Shown here: in pieces, positions 59,599 through 64,000 of the stretch | Position numbering within the stretch: position 1 is the stretch's first letter | How the letters are laid out: every line of letters starts with the position of its first letter | DNA from: Clostridiales bacterium | GTDB lineage: Bacteria; Bacillota; Clostridia; Oscillospirales; Acutalibacteraceae | Assembly: GCA_012839185.1 (NCBI GenBank) | Contig: DUNU01000001.1 | Coordinates: forward strand, 20,640 to 84,639 | Length of the DNA: 64,000 bases | Direction of reading: 5' to 3' | Notes under the pieces: generated by a model | What the model saw: only the letters and a program-made list of their open reading frames with translations | What the model was told of the DNA's origin: nothing | Database searches by the model: none | Program-made: the position numbers and the translations under genes

Positions 59599-62525
59599 AT
59601 CTTTATGTCAAATTCAAAATCAATATGCTTGTCATCAAAGGAATAAGCATAAGAATCCAAATCGTATGTTATTTTAATAACTCCTGTTTTAAGGGGTTTT
59701 AGCTCATCATAATGCTTTGTATTGTAAAGCATATCCCAAGTATAGTGAAGTGCGTTAAATGAGAAAGAAGCAGGACGTGTAGCGGAAATTGCAAGAGTAT
59801 TATACATTCCCGATATTACAGCGAGACGAGTTCCGAAATGAGCCGAACTTTCCTGTGGCTTGATGTATTTCTCCAGATTGTCGCTGATACTTGTCCTATA
59901 ATATCCCAAACGAGCCGCACGATGACGTTCTTTGTAACTCTCAAACGGACCGTAACCGTAATAGCGAAGGCTCTCATAATCGGAATTGAGATATAATATG
60001 CAGGAAAATTCGGGAAGTGGCGGAGCGTTATGTGTAACATCCCCTCTGAATGATATAGTCATAACTCCGTCTCCGCAAATCTTATATATAACTTTTCCTT
60101 TAACAGCAGGTGGCATTGCGGCAGCTGACAGAGCAATATTCATTGTAACAATCGCATATTCATCATTAATATCAAAGTCAACCGAATATGTTTTTTGCTT
60201 GACTTTATCATATCTTGCTCGAAGCCAATCGTTCATCTTATCTTTGGTGTTATATGTGGTGCCACGCATAATATTCCATTGTACGGGTCTATCAAGCAGT
60301 TCCATATTGTTACGCATCACGGATTTTAATGTTCCTTTGATTTTGTCAAAGACGTATCTTGTGTTCATAGCAGTAACAATTATTTCGGTTTTGCTTTCAA
60401 TTGCTTCAATTGGCTTTTTTTCACCGTGCAGGTCGATTTTTTCTTCAGACAGGATAAATTGACTAAATGTAATCTCATAGCCTTGTTTTGCCCAAGGTTT
60501 AGCTGTTCTTTCACAAAATGCCACATTCAATACAGTGTTGCCTGAAAACTTCTTGTCTTCGAATAATCCGTAAGTTCTGGTGTTGCCGGGAGCAATATTG
60601 GGGGAGTCAATCGTTCCCTTTTGAACAACTTTTCCGTCGGTTTCAACTGACCATTCGATATAAATATCTTTGCTGTCAGTATAAAATTTTCGATTTTTTA
60701 CATTGATATAACCCTTGCTATATTCACATGAATACGGTTCATAGACTTTTTTCATATCAAAATAACCGGGACGAGGAGTTCTGTCGGGATGTACAACGCC
60801 GTCTATACAGGAATAGCCATCGTTGGGATATTCACCCCAATCTCCGCCGTAACGGTAAAGCGGAGCATCTTCGGTGCCAATGTTTACAGCGTGATCGGCA
60901 TATTCCCAGATACATCCGCCGAAATATCCGTCAATATCGTTAAATTCATCCCAATATTTATATACATCTCCCGTACTCATCGAATCGACATATTCGCAGT
61001 AGAAAAACGGTTTTGTCTGTTTTTTGTCGGCTAAATATTCACGAAGATAATCAATGGGAGCATACATTCTTGATTCAACATCCGAAATATCGCTAAAATC
61101 ACGATTAACCCTTTTTGAATATTCAAGATGAGCATTTTCATAATGGATAAGATTTTGCGGATCACGTGAGCGGATATACTTTGCCATTGCTCTGTGATTT
61201 TCACCGCAACCGCTTTCGTTACCAAGCGACCAAAGAAGAACGCAACCGTAATTCTTGTCCCTTTCGTAAAGACGAACTGCTCTGTCAACGCACATGTTTT
61301 TATAAAGTTCGTCATCGCAAATATGTGACCAATAGTCCCAATACCAGTCACCGAAATTATAACCCATACCATGAGTTTCCAAGTCAGCCTCATTAACTAA
61401 AGCAAAACCTATTCTGTCGCACATTTCAAGAAAACGCGGGTCGTTTGGGTAGTGAGATGTCCGGATCATATTGACATTAGCTCTTTTTAGTATAAGCAAA
61501 TCACGCCTCATGTGTTCGTAATCAACCGCATAACCTTTTTCGGGATGCATATCATGACGATTTACGCCTCGACACTTAAATTTCACACCATTAAGCAGGC
61601 AAGTGCGATTTTTTATTTCAAAACGACGAATTGATAAGGGAATATCAATAAATTCATTGCCGGCTTGTATGCTAAGATTATAGACATAAGGTTCTTCCGG
61701 ATTCCACAAGTCCGGATTTTCAATTGTAAATTCAAAACTTCCGTCCGTACTTCCGGAAGTTATTTTCTTAAATTTATAATCATTTAATACCCAGTTTACC
61801 GCAATTCCCGAATCGCTTTTGAGTTCAACGCTGACATCTGCAGTTTTCAAATCTTCACTTACTGTACGTCGAACAAAAATATCCCGAATGCAATTATTTT
61901 CTCTTTCTAAAATATATACATCTCTGAAAATACCGTTTAATCTGAAAAAGTCCTGGTCTTCGCAATAAGAACCGACACAATATTTAACGCATAGAACATG
62001 AATATCATTATCGCCGTCTTGAACATAGTCAGTAATCTCAAATTCATTTGTACAGTGCGAAACAGAGCCGAAACCGACAAATTGTTGGTTTATCCAAAGG
62101 TAGAAACAGGGAGCAACACCTTCAAAATTTATAAAATACCTGCGATTATTAAGAGTTAACCTGAAAGTACGATGATAAAAACCCGACGGTATAACATCAG
62201 GAAGATGCGGAGGATCGACAGGGAAGGGATAGTCCTGATTTATATATTGCGGGACATCCGGAGTAAGCTCCGGAAAATATTGCCAGTTGGATGGAACGGG
62301 TATCTTTCCCGTGTATGAAACTTTAGGACAAGAATCATCCAAGGGCAAGAATGCATCCGTGTTTTCAATATAAGCAAAATCCCATTTGCCGTTAAGACTG
62401 ATATATGCAGGGCTCATCTCCCGACGACGCTCGCCAATCGATGCAGTCGAAAATGGTATAAAATATGCTCTGGGTTTTTCGCAGTTTATATGAGTATCTG
62501 TTGCACTTCGATAGTATTTTTCCAT
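59595..62525 (-). CDS. Beta-galactosidase, GH2 LacZ type
   Basis: A 976-aa LacZ-type enzyme with the five-domain order: sugar-binding domain (GKWDFAYIENTD...IPVPSNWQYFP), immunoglobulin-like domain, TIM barrel with GVNRHDMHPEKG, IRTSHYPNDPRF, acid/base E437 in LGNESGCG and nucleophile E511 in YCEYVDSM, then the C-terminal Bgal small chain (PPLPEFSCILYL, YYGYGPFESY). No signal peptide. It hydrolyses beta-galactosides such as lactose or galacto-oligosaccharides in the cytoplasm. I use the ATG at 62525 behind GAGGTGG; the ATG at 62537 is part of that ribosome binding site. Confidence 0.94.
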   Translation of the reverse strand: MEKYYRSATDTHINCEKPRAYFIPFSTASIGERRREMSPAYISLNGKWDFAYIENTDAFLPLDDSCPKVSYTGKIPVPSNWQYFPELTPDVPQYINQDYPFPVDPPHLPDVIPSGFYHRTFRLTLNNRRYFINFEGVAPCFYLWINQQFVGFGSVSHCTNEFEITDYVQDGDNDIHVLCVKYCVGSYCEDQDFFRLNGIFRDVYILERENNCIRDIFVRRTVSEDLKTADVSVELKSDSGIAVNWVLNDYKFKKITSGSTDGSFEFTIENPDLWNPEEPYVYNLSIQAGNEFIDIPLSIRRFEIKNRTCLLNGVKFKCRGVNRHDMHPEKGYAVDYEHMRRDLLILKRANVNMIRTSHYPNDPRFLEMCDRIGFALVNEADLETHGMGYNFGDWYWDYWSHICDDELYKNMCVDRAVRLYERDKNYGCVLLWSLGNESGCGENHRAMAKYIRSRDPQNLIHYENAHLEYSKRVNRDFSDISDVESRMYAPIDYLREYLADKKQTKPFFYCEYVDSMSTGDVYKYWDEFNDIDGYFGGCIWEYADHAVNIGTEDAPLYRYGGDWGEYPNDGYSCIDGVVHPDRTPRPGYFDMKKVYEPYSCEYSKGYINVKNRKFYTDSKDIYIEWSVETDGKVVQKGTIDSPNIAPGNTRTYGLFEDKKFSGNTVLNVAFCERTAKPWAKQGYEITFSQFILSEEKIDLHGEKKPIEAIESKTEIIVTAMNTRYVFDKIKGTLKSVMRNNMELLDRPVQWNIMRGTTYNTKDKMNDWLRARYDKVKQKTYSVDFDINDEYAIVTMNIALSAAAMPPAVKGKVIYKICGDGVMTISFRGDVTHNAPPLPEFSCILYLNSDYESLRYYGYGPFESYKERHRAARLGYYRTSISDNLEKYIKPQESSAHFGTRLAVISGMYNTLAISATRPASFSFNALHYTWDMLYNTKHYDELKPLKTGVIKITYDLDSYAYSFDDKHIDFEFDIKI

Positions 62526-62551
62526 AATCCACCTCATAGTTTAATGTATAT

Positions 62552-62580
62552 ACTATAAACCATTTTCATAGTTTTGTAAA
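62552..62580 (-). promoter_or_regulatory. Promoter of the beta-galactosidase operon
   Basis: On the minus strand TTTACA (62580-62575), 17 bp, TATAGT (62557-62552), about 27 nt before the ATG. Confidence 0.7.
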
Positions 62581-62866
62581 TAGCTTTTTATAAAGTTAAA
62601 ATAAAACATCTAAAAGTTCGTTATTACCAACTGTAGTGTTTGATATGAAAATTCAGAGTTAAATATTTATGTACATTTGTATGAACACATTTATATTTAC
62701 GTAACAACTTCGCAACAATTCAACATATAAATGCAACAATTGTTCTTTTTTGTCGTACAGAAGTTCAAATATTGTTCAACATTAATCTTGCGGATTGTGT
62801 CTAAATTATGAATTATTGCAAGAAGTTGTTATTTTTGTAAAACTACTTAAATTTGATGAAAAATAC

Positions 62867-62895
62867 TTGCAATTTTGCAATATATATGATATAAT
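62867..62895 (+). promoter_or_regulatory. Promoter of the small-peptide operon
   Basis: TTGCAA (62867-62872), 17 bp, TATAAT (62890-62895). The 430-bp gap 62526-62956 also contains inverted-repeat arms AACAACTTCGCAA (62703-62715) and TTGCAAGAAGTTGTT (62816-62830) and a palindrome AACAATTGTT (62735-62744), possible regulator sites. The 5' UTR has an 8-codon reading frame (62931-62957) whose stop overlaps the peptide start (TAATG). Confidence 0.7.
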
Positions 62896-62956
62896 ACTGC
62901 TGTAAATAGGGAGCTGAGGTTCCTTTTACGATGAAAAATGAAAAGAGGTGCAATTA

Positions 62957-63121
62957 ATGGTTAACGGTTTCTTCGAACAGGTTGAAGGTGTCGGCTATAC
63001 AGTCGGTCGTGAAATCATCCTTCTTGAAGCTTTTGATTGGGCAGGTTTCGCAAACTTCTTCTTCAAGATTATTGAAGCTTTCCAGGCTCTCATCAATTGG
63101 TTCAAGTCTATTGGTAATTAA
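62957..63121 (+). CDS. Small amphipathic peptide 1 (54 aa)
   Basis: A 54-residue frame starting MVNGFFEQVEGVGYTV and ending FKIIEAFQALINWFKSIGN. AGAGGTG stands about 7 nt before the ATG, behind a good promoter and ahead of a strong terminator, so expression is likely. It has no signal peptide or Cys. The second half, from WAGFANFFFKII on, forms a helix with Phe/Ile/Leu/Trp on one face, like surface-active peptides. It aligns with peptide 2 in this segment (II[EQ]A[FI]). I know no matching family; a toxin, bacteriocin, membrane-remodelling or signalling peptide are open options. Confidence 0.7.
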   Translation: MVNGFFEQVEGVGYTVGREIILLEAFDWAGFANFFFKIIEAFQALINWFKSIGN

Positions 63122-63167
63122 TTTTTGATTAATGCTCTATTTTAAAACGAAAAGAGGTGTACATTTA

Positions 63168-63314
63168 ATGAAATTTGAAAATGGTGTTTTGAATAAAGGT
63201 AGTATAGATTTCAAAGCTTTATTCGATATTATTCAGGCTATCTTCACAGCTATTAAGAATTTCCTTTTCAGAAACTACAGAAATAAGGATTCCGAAACAT
63301 ACGCTGATGAATAA
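63168..63314 (+). CDS. Small amphipathic peptide 2 (48 aa)
   Basis: A 48-residue frame, MKFENGVLNKGSIDFKALF...AIKNFLFRNYRNKDSETYADE, with the same leader context (GAAAAGAGGTG, then ATG) as peptide 1, 46 nt upstream. I prefer this ATG to the one at 63132, which precedes the ribosome binding site. The core SIDFKALFDIIQAIFTAIKNF is amphipathic and resembles the helix of peptide 1; the tail is charged and acidic. It is probably a paralogue made from the same mRNA. Function unknown. Confidence 0.7.
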   Translation: MKFENGVLNKGSIDFKALFDIIQAIFTAIKNFLFRNYRNKDSETYADE

Positions 63315-63334
63315 TCTTTAAGGTTATATATTGC

Positions 63335-63366
63335 AACCGTCCGGGTTTCCCGGACGGTTTTAATTT
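63335..63366 (+). terminator. Terminator of the small-peptide operon
   Basis: AACCGTCCGGG (63335-63345) pairs perfectly with CCCGGACGGTT (63349-63359), three-base loop TTT, followed by TTAATTT. It is one of the most stable hairpins in the window. Confidence 0.92.
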
Positions 63367-63404
63367 ATATTCGCGTTTTTACTGTTTTTTTATATATTTA
63401 AAAT

Positions 63405-63426
63405 GCTCCCCGAAGGGAGCTTTTTT
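63405..63426. terminator. Terminator behind the partial surface-protein gene
   Basis: GCTCCC (63405-63410), loop CGAA, GGGAGC (63415-63420), then six T on the plus strand; on the minus strand ATTTTAAATATAT follows. It lies directly beyond the stop at 63429 and backs up the peptide terminator. Confidence 0.8.
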
Positions 63427-63428
63427 AG

Positions 63429-64000
63429 TTAAAAAACATTTCGGAGTGTTTCAAATAGTTTAGTAAAGAAATCACGAATCTTTGCGAATACTCCAATAAT
63501 CCTTTGAAGAAGGGTTTGTATGCTTTCTTCTTCGCCGGTTTCTTCATCAATAACTGTAGTTTCAACATTTTCAACGGTTACTGTAACTGTTACAGCGTAT
63601 TCTGTGTCGTAATAACCGTTTTCATATACTCCGACAATATCGTAAGTGAATGTGCCTGTTTCATTCTGTGTTATCGAAACCGTCCATTCCTTATACTCTC
63701 TGCCGTCAAGTTCAATAATTATATAATCAAGCTCATCAGCAGTTATGATATTACCGTTTTGATCAGTGATGCGAATATCATTGACATCCGAAGAAGTTGT
63801 TATATTGATAACAGTCTGCTCACCGGGAGCAACAACGGGATTCTCAACGGTAACGTCTTCATCATCGATGTCGAGATTTGCACCACGCATCATAAGAAGA
63901 CTCTTTGACTGAACATCGGTATCGGAGTTAACGGCAAGATCAAGTGCCTGAGGTGCAGAACGTTTTTCGTGTTGAGAGGGGCGGTAGAAATAGCCGTATG
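63429..64000 (-). CDS. C-terminal part of a larger, probably surface, protein
   Basis: The frame is open from the window edge (64000) to TAA at 63429, so the start lies outside; about 190 residues are visible. The Met at 63893 is internal: codons upstream (YGYFYRPSQHEKRSAPQALDL) continue in frame. The middle is a beta-rich immunoglobulin-like domain (VTVENPVVAPGEQTVINITT...VTVTVTVENVET), then an acidic linker (DEETGEEES), then an amphipathic C-terminal helix (LLQRIIGVFAKIRDFFTKLF). Beta domain plus helical tail suggests an exported protein, but the N-terminus is needed to confirm. Its tail resembles the neighbouring small peptides. Confidence 0.75.
   Translation of the reverse strand, partial: YGYFYRPSQHEKRSAPQALDLAVNSDTDVQSKSLLMMRGANLDIDDEDVTVENPVVAPGEQTVINITTSSDVNDIRITDQNGNIITADELDYIIIELDGREYKEWTVSITQNETGTFTYDIVGVYENGYYDTEYAVTVTVTVENVETTVIDEETGEEESIQTLLQRIIGVFAKIRDFFTKLFETLRNVF

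Noticed and set aside
62816..62895. Riboswitch ahead of the peptide operon
   Set aside because: The leader after the promoter is only about 55 nt and shows no stable nested stems; inverted arms upstream lie before the transcription start and so are DNA-level features.

Overview
The window looks like chromosomal DNA of a low-GC, Gram-positive-type anaerobe of the Clostridia, most likely an uncultured gut member of the Ruminococcaceae/Oscillospirales. The reasons are AT-rich DNA, textbook sigma-A promoters (TTGACA-17-TATAAT) with strong AGGAGG-type ribosome binding sites, a CIRCE-controlled groESL operon, the Firmicutes rplU-prp-rpmA order with an N-terminally extended L27, the pth-mfd pair, a type I dockerin protein, and many glycoside hydrolases (GH2 x2, GH4, GH16 x2, GH38, GH43). 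The taxon is inferred from gene content, not from a search.

Layout. 1-1305 (-): secreted GH16 enzyme cut by the window edge. 1667-4790 (-): OmpR-type two-component system with a TTAACA-N5-TTAACA direct repeat upstream. 5310-14586 (-): a 9.3-kb defence cassette from one promoter, in transcription order SNF2-type helicase, DUF4391-like protein, type III methyltransferase Mod and type III restriction subunit Res. Mod and Res are separated by a short-tandem-repeat array. 14982-15142 (-): tRNA-Trp and tRNA-CAU. 15284-19693 (+): GH2, metallo-beta-lactamase-fold hydrolase, alkyltransferase-like protein and GH43. 19736-23007: three tRNA-Ser genes around rplU-prp-rpmA, decorated with a roughly 163-bp repeat that carries a copy of the adjacent tRNA 3' end; a degenerate copy lies beyond an SDR gene.

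23086-29155 (+): upp, pth-mfd and a dockerin protein. 29219-32160 (-): an acyl carrier protein, MBOAT acyltransferase and SGNH/DltD-like protein, resembling dltCBD without dltA. 32315-41783 (+): polA followed by a tightly packed run (uncharacterised 589-aa protein, GH38, RimI-like, GDPD, RibU-like, HAD). 41831-43742 (-): hexapeptide acetyltransferase and phosphoesterase. 43873-52038 (+): sugar-kinase/GH4/DapA-like/NagD-like operon followed by a secreted phosphatase, GH16, flavoprotein and a PQ-loop-like membrane protein. 52279-53355 (+): an orphan gene with foreign-looking codon use. 53466-55749 (-): MFS transporter and folD. 55943-57865 (+): groES-groEL. 57905-62525 (-): GH2 beta-galactosidase, phosphoesterase and M29 aminopeptidase. 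62957-63314 (+): two small amphipathic peptides in their own promoter-terminator unit. 63429-64000 (-): C-terminal part of a larger protein.

The genes suggest a saccharolytic gut bacterium that secretes GH16 endoglucanases and handles oligosaccharides with cytoplasmic GH2/GH4/GH38/GH43 enzymes. The observations that current families explain least are the tRNA-Ser 3'-end repeat element, the tandem amphipathic peptides (whose helix motif recurs in several secreted proteins here), and the helicase-DUF4391-Mod-Res cassette with its repeat-embedded res start.
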